Shown: piece by piece, positions 1 to 7,111 of the stretch | How the letters are laid out: each line of letters begins with the position of its first letter | Numbering within the stretch: the first letter of the stretch is position 1 | Notes under the pieces: generated by a model | What the model was told of the DNA's origin: nothing | Seen by the model: the letters and a program-made list of their open reading frames with translations, nothing else | Database searches by the model: none | Translations under genes and position numbers: made by a program | Assembly (NCBI RefSeq): GCF_001590795.1 | Contig: NZ_JXDL01000001.1 | Location: 2,342,561 to 2,406,560 of the forward strand | Direction of reading: 5' to 3' | DNA length: 64,000 bases | Source: Bradyrhizobium sp. AT1 | GTDB taxonomy: Bacteria > Pseudomonadota > Alphaproteobacteria > Rhizobiales > Xanthobacteraceae

Positions 1-47
1 GGATGGCGACCACAGCAACCTCAACCCCGCCGCGACGGACGTAGGGG

Positions 48-332
48 TTACGCCACGCGGCGTCCGGAATGCGGGGGGATTCCGTCGGCCGCCTGCCGCG
101 GCGCGCCGGCGCGATCGACGAGCAGATCCGTGAGCCCCGCCCCCAGCCACATGCCGCCGAGCACGAGCCAGGCGGTGAGCGCGAACACCGAGGCGCCGGT
201 CACGCCGGCGCCGACCGCGCAGCCGCCGGCGAGCATCGCGCCGAAGCCCATCAGCACCGCCCCGAGCAGATAGCGCCGCATGCCGAGCCCGTCCGAGAAT
301 CCCTCGAGCTTCAGCTTGTGCGCACGCGCCGC
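48..332 (-). pseudogene. 3' remnant of a YeeE/YedE-family transporter gene
   Basis: Only about the last 80 codons of a YeeE/YedE membrane protein survive here (GGCAVGAG motif, then the final hydrophobic segments). The stretch 105-316 is the same as 2177-2388 except for one base, so it duplicates the 3' end of the complete gene at 2135-3247. Similarity continues with mismatches to about 332 and then stops. The open frame goes on to 437 with about 35 residues unrelated to the family. The C-terminal tail also differs (ends GRRVA rather than GSRRV). I read it as a non-functional remnant of an old duplication or recombination. It has no start codon or ribosome site of its own. Confidence 0.75.
105..316. 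repeat. Direct repeat, copy 1 (212 bp, one mismatch)
   Basis: Base-by-base comparison with 2177-2388 shows one difference (A at 114 against G at 2186). Both copies have the same orientation and lie 2072 bp apart, flanking the arsR-like gene and the pmpAB-like pair. Confidence 0.9.
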
Positions 333-583
333 ATCAGATCCATCAAGCCAGCTTCTGGATATCTCCGTTCGAACGGCCGTGAGGAAGCTCAGGCGTTTCT
401 CACACAGCGCCCAATCAGGTTCTCTGGCATCGGGCAATCGGTCTGGTCTCCGGCCTCGAACACGATCAGGCTGGGCGCAGGGCCGACCGTCTCAGATCGA
501 ACACCGGGAGTGTTTCGCTGCGTGGCAACTCGGTCCCGGAGCGGTTTGACTGCGCTAATGCAGATGCTATTGAAATCACTGTC

Positions 584-901
584 ATGCGCCACTTGAACAC
601 GACCGAACTGGAGCGGCAGGCCAAGGAGGTGGCTGCGCTCATGCGCATGTTCGCAAATGAGCACCGCCTGCTCATCCTTTGCAGGCTGGTGGAATATGGC
701 GAGGTTGCCGCCAGTGCTCTGGCCGAAGACGTCGGCCTTTCCGCCTCGGCACTGTCCCAACACCTCGCGAAGCTGAAGGCAGAGGGCGTCGTCGCTGCCC
801 GACGCGACGGGCAAACGATGTGGTATCGCATCGCAGACCGGCGCGTCGAAGAGCTGTTTTCGAGCTTGCACCGGCTCTTCTGTCGTCCCCGCAAACGATG
901 A
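584..901 (+). CDS. ArsR-family regulator, BigR/SqrR type
   Basis: A 105-residue winged-helix ArsR protein. The recognition region reads SASALSQHLAKLKAEGVV and is followed by the wing (RRDGQTMWYRI). It has one cysteine in the second helix (C33, LLILCRLVEYGE) and one near the C terminus (C100, HRLFCRP). That is the spacing of the redox pair in the persulfide sensors SqrR/BigR, which form a tetrasulfide link and release DNA. By inference it represses sulfide-detoxification or sulfur-import genes. It is convergent with the pmpAB-like pair, whose promoter holds a matching operator at 2101-2116. The ATG has no strong ribosome site, and no operator was seen upstream of the gene itself, so autoregulation is not supported. 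Confidence 0.85.
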   Translation: MRHLNTTELERQAKEVAALMRMFANEHRLLILCRLVEYGEVAASALAEDVGLSASALSQHLAKLKAEGVVAARRDGQTMWYRIADRRVEELFSSLHRLFCRPRKR

Positions 902-935
902 GCTTGCCTCCCATGCCTCAGGAAACGGGGACCCC

Positions 936-1493
936 CTAGCCCCTCCGCTGCCGGGCTTCAGTGGATTCGACCCACCAGAAGAACAGCCCGGCACCGATTG
1001 CCAGTGCGGCGAACCAGGCGACATCGGGAATGTTCGTCACGTCGGGAAGGCGAACCTTGCCTAGTGTCCAGACGTTGAGCACGTGGGTCTTCAGCCAGTC
1101 GAAGCTCAGTGCGTAGAGGATGGCGCCGGTCACCATGCCGAGCGCACCGACCAGCGCATGAACGCTGCCGGTGGCGATGGCGCCGAGCGCCGTTCCCGGA
1201 CAATAGCCGTAGACCACCATGCCGACGCCGAACAATGCGGCGCCGAGCGCGACCGCCAGCATGTTGGCATCCTTCACGTAGTATTTCGTGTTGCCGGTAT
1301 CGACGAGCAGCAGCACGCCGATGCCGCCGACCACGATTGCCGTGCCCATCACCTTCAGCACGGTGAAGTCGCGCAGGCGGAACTGGTTCTCGATCACGTT
1401 GCAGCTGGTCACCTTTCCCCGCTGCAGCAGGAAGCCGAAGGCTGCGCCCATCACGAGCGGACCAAGGATCGTCATCATCGCGGTCATCTCCAT
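936..1493 (-). CDS. YeeE/YedE-family half-transporter (PmpB-like)
   Basis: A 185-residue membrane protein, second of a two-gene YeeE/YedE pair. The N-terminal RGKVTSCNVIENQF segment and the VYGYCPGTALGA motif keep the conserved cysteines found in thiosulfate/sulfur-compound importers of this superfamily. About five hydrophobic segments are visible. It starts 6 bp after the upstream partner (1500-2051) stops, so the two are certainly co-transcribed and probably form one transporter. By analogy with PmpA/PmpB of Xylella and Agrobacterium bigR operons the cargo would be a sulfur species; this is inferred from family and regulator context. Confidence 0.8.
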   Translation of the reverse strand: MEMTAMMTILGPLVMGAAFGFLLQRGKVTSCNVIENQFRLRDFTVLKVMGTAIVVGGIGVLLLVDTGNTKYYVKDANMLAVALGAALFGVGMVVYGYCPGTALGAIATGSVHALVGALGMVTGAILYALSFDWLKTHVLNVWTLGKVRLPDVTNIPDVAWFAALAIGAGLFFWWVESTEARQRRG

Positions 1494-1499
1494 CTCCCT

Positions 1500-2051
1500 T
1501 TAGCGCTTGCGGAACATGAGCGCGGAAATGCCGAGCCCGGTGGCGAACATCACCGCGAGGAATAGCCAGCTCGACACCGCGAGCTGCAACCCGCCGGAGA
1601 TGCCGTGTCCGCTGGTACAGCCGCCGGCAAGCCGGGCGCCGTACATGATCACGGCGCCGCCGAGGAACGCGGCGATGAAACGCTTTGCGATCGACGGGCC
1701 GAAGCGCTCCTTCCAAACATCGGGCACGAGTTCGAGCCGCCACGTGCCCGACATCACCGCGGAGATGAACGCGCCTGCGGGAATGCCGACGAGGAACCAG
1801 ACACCGTAGTCCCACTTCAGCGGCATGCTCTTCCAGTAAGCGTTCTGCGCCACCGCCTCGGGGCCAATGACGGGAACGGCAAACAGGGAGGCGATGCGCG
1901 AATAGGCGGTGGTAACGCCGAGCGGATCGCCGAACACCGCAAAGGCGATCCAGCTCAGCAGGCCTATCCCGGCGCCGACGAGATAAGGCGACCAGTCAAT
2001 CCGCGCCGTGCGCGGCGTTTCGCGAACGTAGCTTTCCGTGATGGTGGTCAT
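1500..2051 (-). CDS. YeeE/YedE-family half-transporter (PmpA-like)
   Basis: A 183-residue membrane protein, first gene of the pair. It has the family motif GGCTSGHGISGG, whose cysteine is expected to line the substrate path, and four to five hydrophobic helices. An N-terminal extension of about 20 polar residues precedes the first helix. The ATG at 2051 follows a GGGGAAACGC stretch. Transcription most likely starts from the promoter at 2096-2123, in which an ATTC-N8-GAAT operator sits between the -35 and -10 boxes. This places the pair under a SqrR/BigR-type repressor, of which there are two in the window. Confidence 0.82.
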   Translation of the reverse strand: MTTITESYVRETPRTARIDWSPYLVGAGIGLLSWIAFAVFGDPLGVTTAYSRIASLFAVPVIGPEAVAQNAYWKSMPLKWDYGVWFLVGIPAGAFISAVMSGTWRLELVPDVWKERFGPSIAKRFIAAFLGGAVIMYGARLAGGCTSGHGISGGLQLAVSSWLFLAVMFATGLGISALMFRKR

Positions 2052-2095
2052 GTGCGTTTCCCCTGGGCAGCGGCGCGATCGAGCCGCGTCGGGGA

Positions 2096-2123
2096 ATCAT
2101 ATTCAACAAAATGAATTTAGCAA
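2096..2123 (-). promoter_or_regulatory. pmpA-like promoter with SqrR/BigR-type operator
   Basis: Read leftward: a -35-like TTGCTA (2118-2123), a 16-bp spacer, and a -10 TATGAT (2096-2101). The spacer holds ATTCATTTTGTTGAAT (2101-2116), an exact ATTC-N8-GAAT match to the published SqrR consensus. A bound repressor would cover the whole spacer. The arrangement repeats base for base in geometry at the soxW promoter. Confidence 0.7.
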
Positions 2124-2134
2124 ACTCTAAAATA

Positions 2135-3247
2135 TCAGACGCGCCGCGATCCCACCGCTTGCCGCGGCCGCGGCATGCCGGCGCGGTCGACGAGCAGATC
2201 CGTGAGCCCCGCCCCCAGCCACATGCCGCCGAGCACGAGCCAGGCGGTGAGCGCGAACACCGAGGCGCCGGTCACGCCGGCGCCGACCGCGCAGCCGCCG
2301 GCGAGCATCGCGCCGAAGCCCATCAGCACCGCCCCGAGCAGATAGCGCCGCATGCCGAGCCCGTCCGAGAATCCCTCGAGCTTCAGCTCATGGCTACGCG
2401 CCGCGGCAAGGAACGAGCCGAGGAACACGCCGGGGATGATGCCGAGGTCGAAGCCGAGCCGAGGCTGCGCGCTGTTGAGCACCAGCATCAGCAGCTCGGC
2501 CGACGGTCCGCTGAAGGTGAGGCTCTTCAACGTCACCGGCGCGAAAGAGGCCTGCGACAGCTGGTAGGTGAAGAGCCAGCCGGCGACGACGGCCGCCCCC
2601 GCTGCAAGCGCGGCCAGGATCAGCCGGCGCGGCAGGTGGCTGCGGAAGGCAAAGGACAGCCCCGCGATCAGCCACACGCTTCCGAAGGCGAGCTTCTCGG
2701 GCGTGCCGGCGCCGAACATCGCCATGATGTCGCGCGACGGGCCGCCGTCGACCAGCCACAGATTGGTCACCCATTCGCGGGCGGGCGACAGCAGGCCGCG
2801 ATAGGAAGCCTGCGCGGTCACAGCGAACACCAGCCCCGACAGCAAGGCCCGGAGATTGCCGTTGGCCGAAAGCACCAGGAGCCGGCTGGCACAGCCCCGC
2901 GCCAATATCATGCCGCAGCCGAACATCACGCCACCAAGCAGCGCGCCGGAGATGCTGCCCTGCTGCGCGAGCTGGCGCGCCTCGGATACGTCGAGCCAGC
3001 CGAGCGCGACAAAACCCTGGGTTCCCACCAGCGCCGCGGCAAAGGTCAGCAGCCAGACCGCAAGGCGCGGCCCGCCCTCGCCACGGGAGAACTCGACCGC
3101 CGCGGCGCGCAGGCAGAAGCGGCTGCGCTGCGCGAAAAACCCGAACAGGCCGCCGACCACGAGGCCGCCGAGCCATGACAGCCGGTCTTCACCCAAGAGA
3201 TCGATGATCGACGTCAGCACGTCCGCTCCGGCTGTCCCTGCGCGCAT
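2135..3247 (-). CDS. YeeE/YedE-family sulfur-compound transporter, full length
   Basis: A protein of up to 370 residues with two pseudo-repeats, as in TsuA-type thiosulfate importers. The first carries QRSRFCLRAA and GCGMILARGCASR, the second GGCAVGAG. About ten hydrophobic segments are visible. The ATG at 3247 lacks a good ribosome site. A GTG at 3220 is preceded by GGAG at fitting distance and would give 361 residues, so either start is possible. The gene stands alone between the pmpAB-like promoter and the sox downstream genes, on the same strand as sox. Its 3' end is duplicated at 105-316. Confidence 0.82.
   Translation of the reverse strand: MRAGTAGADVLTSIIDLLGEDRLSWLGGLVVGGLFGFFAQRSRFCLRAAAVEFSRGEGGPRLAVWLLTFAAALVGTQGFVALGWLDVSEARQLAQQGSISGALLGGVMFGCGMILARGCASRLLVLSANGNLRALLSGLVFAVTAQASYRGLLSPAREWVTNLWLVDGGPSRDIMAMFGAGTPEKLAFGSVWLIAGLSFAFRSHLPRRLILAALAAGAAVVAGWLFTYQLSQASFAPVTLKSLTFSGPSAELLMLVLNSAQPRLGFDLGIIPGVFLGSFLAAARSHELKLEGFSDGLGMRRYLLGAVLMGFGAMLAGGCAVGAGVTGASVFALTAWLVLGGMWLGAGLTDLLVDRAGMPRPRQAVGSRRV
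2177..2388. repeat. Direct repeat, copy 2 (inside intact yeeE)
   Basis: This is the partner of 105-316 and encodes the C-terminal third of the intact YeeE/YedE protein at 2135-3247. The near identity implies recent duplication or gene conversion. Confidence 0.9.
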
Positions 3248-3327
3248 GGTAGTCTAGCGACCTCGGCGTCGCATCCCATGAGGCAGATCAAGGCTCCATC
3301 GCCGCAAGACGCCGGAACGAATCGTCC

Positions 3328-3771
3328 TCAGGGCCGCAAATAGGCAAATCCCTGCTGCTGCAGCTCGGCGAGCCGCACCACGCCGCCCTTCTCGGCCACC
3401 ACGAAGCCGGGCGTGAGGTCGTCGAGCTTGACGCCCTGCGCCTTCATCGTGTTGGCGCAGGCATCGAAGCCGACGCCGGCCTCGACGAGCTTGGTCATCA
3501 TCGCAATGGTATGGTCCTGGGCCGCGAGCGCGTGGAAAGCCCGCAGCGCCGGTCCGTGCACGACCAGCCTGATGTCGGCCTTCCCGGGTCCGCCGACGCC
3601 GTCGATATGGTTCTGGAGGTTGCCGAGAACGAAGACGACGCGATCGGCATCGGCGAGATGATAGACGACGCGCTGCCGCGCCGGCGTTTCCGTCGCCGCG
3701 GACGCCTGGCGCACCGTGAAAGCGCCGAATAGCCCGGCAAGGCTCGCGCGTAGCATGGATCGACGCTGCAT
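3328..3771 (-). CDS. Exported DsrE-family protein (distal copy)
   Basis: 147 residues. The start at 3771 is set by the strong AGGAGGGG upstream. The N terminus RRSMLRASLAGLFGAF...ASA looks like a Tat or Sec signal with a cut after about residue 25. The rest is a DsrE/TusD-like alpha-beta fold. A single cysteine at position 105 (FDACANTM) occupies the place of the sulfur-carrying cysteine of DsrE-type proteins. It is the last gene of the sox operon, 10 bp after the hydrolase gene. A periplasmic sulfane-sulfur carrier or chaperone for Sox is the likely role, by inference. Confidence 0.8.
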   Translation of the reverse strand: MQRRSMLRASLAGLFGAFTVRQASAATETPARQRVVYHLADADRVVFVLGNLQNHIDGVGGPGKADIRLVVHGPALRAFHALAAQDHTIAMMTKLVEAGVGFDACANTMKAQGVKLDDLTPGFVVAEKGGVVRLAELQQQGFAYLRP

Positions 3772-3781
3772 GGTCCCCCTC

Positions 3782-4687
3782 CTATCGTGTCTGCTTGATG
3801 AACTCGGCGATGCGGTCGGCGACGTCTTCGGCGAACAGGTCGCGGAAGAAATGATCGGCATCCTCGATTGTGTCGAGCTGCACCCTGCCCCCGCTCGAAC
3901 CGGCCACCGGCGCGAAGGACGCGGCGACATCGGGCACGACACTATCCTTGGTCGCGGCGAGCACCAGCACCGGCGGCTTCATGCGCGCCACGAGCGCGGC
4001 GGTATCCTGGCCGGCGTCGGCAGCGTAAAATGACGCAAAGGCCCGTGCCGTCACCACGGCATTGCGACAATAGATGAAGCCGGGCACGTCCATCCACTCC
4101 CCGCCACGGCCGGCTGCAACCGCCTTCGTTGCCAGCTCCAGAATCGGCTCGAGCGGCTTGCCATAGGTCTTGGCGTAGGCGGCGCGCAGATCGGCTTCGG
4201 CTCTTGCGGTCACCGGCGCCAGCAGCACCGCGCCCGCGACCGGCAGGGTGTCGCTGGCCGCGAGATAGCGTGCAACCTGGTTGCCGCCGCGCGAGTGGCC
4301 GAACGCGAAGACGAGCCGGGACACGCCCTTCGCCCGGCCGACCCAGGCGCCGATCTCCGCAATCGCATCCTCGACGACATAGTCATGCCGCACCGCGCAG
4401 TCATACATGCCCTTGCGGCGATCGACCCCCAGCGACAGCGTATGCGCGAGCGAGGCGATTCCGCGCTGCTCCAGCGCCTTGGCAACGCCCTGGATGACCT
4501 CCATGTCCTTGTGTGCGAGCGTGCCGTGGGTCATCACCACGAGCGGTGTATCCGGCGTCATCGCGGCGGGTGTGCGCAAGGTCGCGAACGTCGTGCGGCC
4601 GGCGACCGACAGTTCGAGTTCCTGCTCGGCTGCGCTCACAGGCACCGCGAGCGCGAGCAAGACCGTCAGTCCCACGAACCATCGCAT
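3782..4687 (-). CDS. Exported alpha/beta hydrolase in sox operon
   Basis: 301 residues from the ATG at 4687, preceded by AAAGGAG. A TTG three codons upstream is also in frame. MRWFVGLTVLLALAVPVSA is a Sec signal peptide. The mature part is an alpha/beta-hydrolase fold with an HGT oxyanion segment (H54), nucleophile elbow GHSRGG (S132), an acid near VLAATKDSVVP and a histidine in EDADHFF. It has no lipobox. The gene is enclosed by two exported DsrE-like genes, 10 bp and 15 bp away. The substrate is unknown; a thioester or other acyl-sulfur compound fits the context but is a guess. Confidence 0.78.
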   Translation of the reverse strand: MRWFVGLTVLLALAVPVSAAEQELELSVAGRTTFATLRTPAAMTPDTPLVVMTHGTLAHKDMEVIQGVAKALEQRGIASLAHTLSLGVDRRKGMYDCAVRHDYVVEDAIAEIGAWVGRAKGVSRLVFAFGHSRGGNQVARYLAASDTLPVAGAVLLAPVTARAEADLRAAYAKTYGKPLEPILELATKAVAAGRGGEWMDVPGFIYCRNAVVTARAFASFYAADAGQDTAALVARMKPPVLVLAATKDSVVPDVAASFAPVAGSSGGRVQLDTIEDADHFFRDLFAEDVADRIAEFIKQTR

Positions 4688-4702
4688 CGGCGGCAATCTC
4701 CT

Positions 4703-5161
4703 TTAGGGCCGGACAATCGTCCAGTTCTTCTCCGCCAAATCCATCAGCGCGGCAACCCCGACCTGCGTGACGCCGACGCCCTCGATCAGCGGCGGCCGTT
4801 TGTCTTCTTTCGCCGCCAGGGTCTCAAGCGTGTTGCCGCAGGCGATGAAGCTGACATTTGGCATCGATTTCAGGAAATTGACCAACCGCTCCCTCACCGG
4901 CGAGCGGTCGTCGAGCAGCATGTCGAGACCGCCGTTGAACGCGACCACCACGATCTCGACGTCCTCGCCCTGCCCAGAATAATGCCGCGAGACGTTGGCG
5001 GCGACATCGAGGACGGCACGCATCTTGACGGGGTCATCGTCGCTGATCTGCAGCGCGAGCCTGTGCGGCTCGGCCGCCTGGGCCGGATGGAACGTCATGA
5101 GCAGGCCGGCCGCGAGAGCCGCATGCAGCAGCGCGCGGCGGCTCGCCCGGCCGGATCTCAC
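4703..5161 (-). CDS. Exported DsrE-family protein (proximal copy)
   Basis: 152 residues. It starts at a GTG overlapping the soxD stop (GTGA), which implies translational coupling. Residues 1-30 form a signal (RRALLHAALAAGLLMTFHPAQA) with a twin-arginine-like pair. The mature domain is DsrE-like with one cysteine at 108 (FIACGNTL), matching the cysteine of the distal copy (ACANTM). The two copies differ widely in sequence, so they are an old pair and not a recent duplication. Its place directly behind soxCD suggests handling of sulfane sulfur in the periplasm. The longer open frame upstream to 5620 overlaps soxD out of frame and is not used. Confidence 0.78.
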   Translation of the reverse strand: MRSGRASRRALLHAALAAGLLMTFHPAQAAEPHRLALQISDDDPVKMRAVLDVAANVSRHYSGQGEDVEIVVVAFNGGLDMLLDDRSPVRERLVNFLKSMPNVSFIACGNTLETLAAKEDKRPPLIEGVGVTQVGVAALMDLAEKNWTIVRP

Positions 5162-5847
5162 TCCACGCCCCGCGACTTCTTCTCCTTGCCGTCCTCGGGC
5201 GTCACGTCGATGGCGGCCGCGCGCCCGGTGATCTTCACCGGAGCGATGCAATCCTTCATGCAGGGGTCTTTCTGCCAGAACGACTTCTCGCTGGTGGCGC
5301 GGTCGTCCATCACAAAACCCTGCTCGTTCGGCATCTTGATCGTGGCGAGGGTCTCCTTGTTCAGCTCGAAATTCTGGTCGGTGACGACGTCGTTGAGATA
5401 GAGGACGTAGGCAACCAGCGCGTAATATTCGTCGACCGACAAGGAGCCCGTGTTGCCGTAGGGCATGGCGTGACGCACATAGTCGAACACGGTGGACGCG
5501 TAGGGCCAGTACGAGCCCACGGTCTTGACCGGGTTGTCCGATGTCAGCGAGCCTTTGCCGCCGGCCAGAACCGGCCAGCGGCCGTTGCCCTCGCCGAACT
5601 CGCCGTGGCAGGTCGCGCAATTGTCCATGAACAGCTTTTCGCCCTGCGCGGCCGTGCCCTTGCCTTCCGGCAGGCCCTGGCCGTCGGGGCGCACGTCGAT
5701 ATCCCAGCCGCGGATCTCCTCCGCCGTCGGCGCACGGCCAATGTGATAGCGCGGGCCGGCCTTGGCGTCCTTCTGCTGCGCAAGCACTGGCGCGCCCAGC
5801 GCGCAGGCGAGCAGCGTGGCGACAGCGAACTTAAGCGACTTCGACAT
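5158..5847 (-). CDS. soxD: SoxD, cytochrome c subunit of sulfane dehydrogenase
   Basis: 229 residues from the ATG at 5847. Residues 1-23 are a Sec signal (ending APVLA). One heme-c site CATCH is at C77/C80/H81, with a likely axial Met in HAMPYGNTG. A C-terminal extension carries two cysteines (DPCMKDC). Paracoccus SoxD is diheme and larger; this is the shorter monoheme form. It takes electrons from the SoxC molybdenum subunit while the SoxY-bound sulfane is oxidised to sulfone. The gene overlaps the end of soxC by 17 bp and the start of the DsrE gene by 4 bp. Confidence 0.88.
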   Translation of the reverse strand: MSKSLKFAVATLLACALGAPVLAQQKDAKAGPRYHIGRAPTAEEIRGWDIDVRPDGQGLPEGKGTAAQGEKLFMDNCATCHGEFGEGNGRWPVLAGGKGSLTSDNPVKTVGSYWPYASTVFDYVRHAMPYGNTGSLSVDEYYALVAYVLYLNDVVTDQNFELNKETLATIKMPNEQGFVMDDRATSEKSFWQKDPCMKDCIAPVKITGRAAAIDVTPEDGKEKKSRGVE

Positions 5848-7105
5848 TCTCGACCTCACCATTGGCCTGCACATGCCAGGTCTGGATGCCATTGTTGTGA
5901 TAGATGGAGTTGACGCCGCGGATCTTGCGCAGCTCGGCCTTGCTCGGCTGCACGTATCCGGTCTCGTCCTGCACGCGCGATTGCAGCAGCAGTGGCTCGC
6001 CGTTCCAGTCGAACTCGTAGTAGAAGCGCGTCAGCGCCTTGTCGAGAACGGGACCGTCGAGCCGCGCCGGCCACCAATTGCGGCCGCCGTCGAGCGAGAC
6101 GTCGACGCGCTTGACCTTGCCGTTGCCGCTCCAGGCCAGACCCGAGACGACGGTAAAGCCCTTGCCGTGCCTGATCGGCGCCTGCGGGCTCGGACTCGTG
6201 ATCACGGACTTGGCGTCCATTGACCAGGTGAAGCGGCGCGCCTTGCCGTTCGGCATGAGGTCCGTGTATTTCGAGGTCTCCTCGCGGGTGTGCCAGGGCT
6301 GGTCGCCGACCTTGATGCGGCGCAGCCATTTGACCCAGAGATTGCCCTGCCAGCCCGGCACCACGAGCCGCATCGGATAGCCCTGCTCGGGATAGAGCGC
6401 CTCGCCGTTCATCTTGTAGGCGATGATGCAATCGTCGAGCGCCTTCTCGATCGGCAGGCTGCGGTCCATCGCGGCGGCATCGGCGCCCTCGACCAGCAGC
6501 CACTTGCCATTGGTCTTGACGCCGGCCTCTTCCAGCAGCGTACGCAGCGAGACGCCGGTATATTGCACGCAGTGGATCATACCGTGGGTAAACTGGCAGC
6601 CGTTGAGCTGGGCGCCGCGCCATTCCATGCCCGAATTCGCCGCGCATTCCATGAAGTGGATGCGGTTGACCCGCGGATAGCGCTTCAGCTCCTCCAGCGT
6701 CAGGATGAGCGGACGCTCGACCAGGCCATGAATCATCAGGCGGTGATCGGCGGGATCGACCTCGGCGATGCCGCCGTGATGCCGCTCGAAGCAAAGACCG
6801 TTCGGGGTGATGATGCCTTCGAGCTCATGCAGCGGCGTGAAGCTCACCGAGGATTCGCGCGAGGCGGTCAGCCATTCGACGTCGCGGCGGATCACGTCCT
6901 TCTCGAATTTCGACGGCTTGCCGTAGGGGCGCACGGCAACGCCCTCGCCGAGCGACTTGGTCCATTCCGGCACGTTGGGCGGCTGGTTGGCGGGATTGCC
7001 GCCGGCGGCGGCCGCAGCGGGCTTGGCGAGCACGGACGCCGCCACACCGGCACCAGCGGCCAGGAAACTGCGTCGGGATTGCCGGGAACTGTCCATCTTC
7101 GACAT
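5831..7105 (-). CDS. soxC: SoxC, molybdopterin sulfane dehydrogenase subunit
   Basis: 424 residues of the sulfite-oxidase family. A Tat signal (SRRSFLAAGAG) at residues 10-20 fits export of the folded cofactor enzyme. The molybdenum-ligand cysteine is C154 in HFMECAANSG. The C-terminal dimerisation domain contains SGLAWSGNGKVKRVDVSLDG. With SoxD it removes six electrons from cysteine-bound sulfane on SoxY, so the organism should oxidise thiosulfate fully to sulfate without stored sulfur. It lies 6 bp after soxB. Confidence 0.93.
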   Translation of the reverse strand: MSKMDSSRQSRRSFLAAGAGVAASVLAKPAAAAAGGNPANQPPNVPEWTKSLGEGVAVRPYGKPSKFEKDVIRRDVEWLTASRESSVSFTPLHELEGIITPNGLCFERHHGGIAEVDPADHRLMIHGLVERPLILTLEELKRYPRVNRIHFMECAANSGMEWRGAQLNGCQFTHGMIHCVQYTGVSLRTLLEEAGVKTNGKWLLVEGADAAAMDRSLPIEKALDDCIIAYKMNGEALYPEQGYPMRLVVPGWQGNLWVKWLRRIKVGDQPWHTREETSKYTDLMPNGKARRFTWSMDAKSVITSPSPQAPIRHGKGFTVVSGLAWSGNGKVKRVDVSLDGGRNWWPARLDGPVLDKALTRFYYEFDWNGEPLLLQSRVQDETGYVQPSKAELRKIRGVNSIYHNNGIQTWHVQANGEVENVEVA

Positions 7106-7111
7106 CGCTTC

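Noticed and set aside
389..1024. A 211-codon minus-strand frame across the ArsR gene
   Set aside because: Overlaps a clear ArsR gene antisense; no family features.
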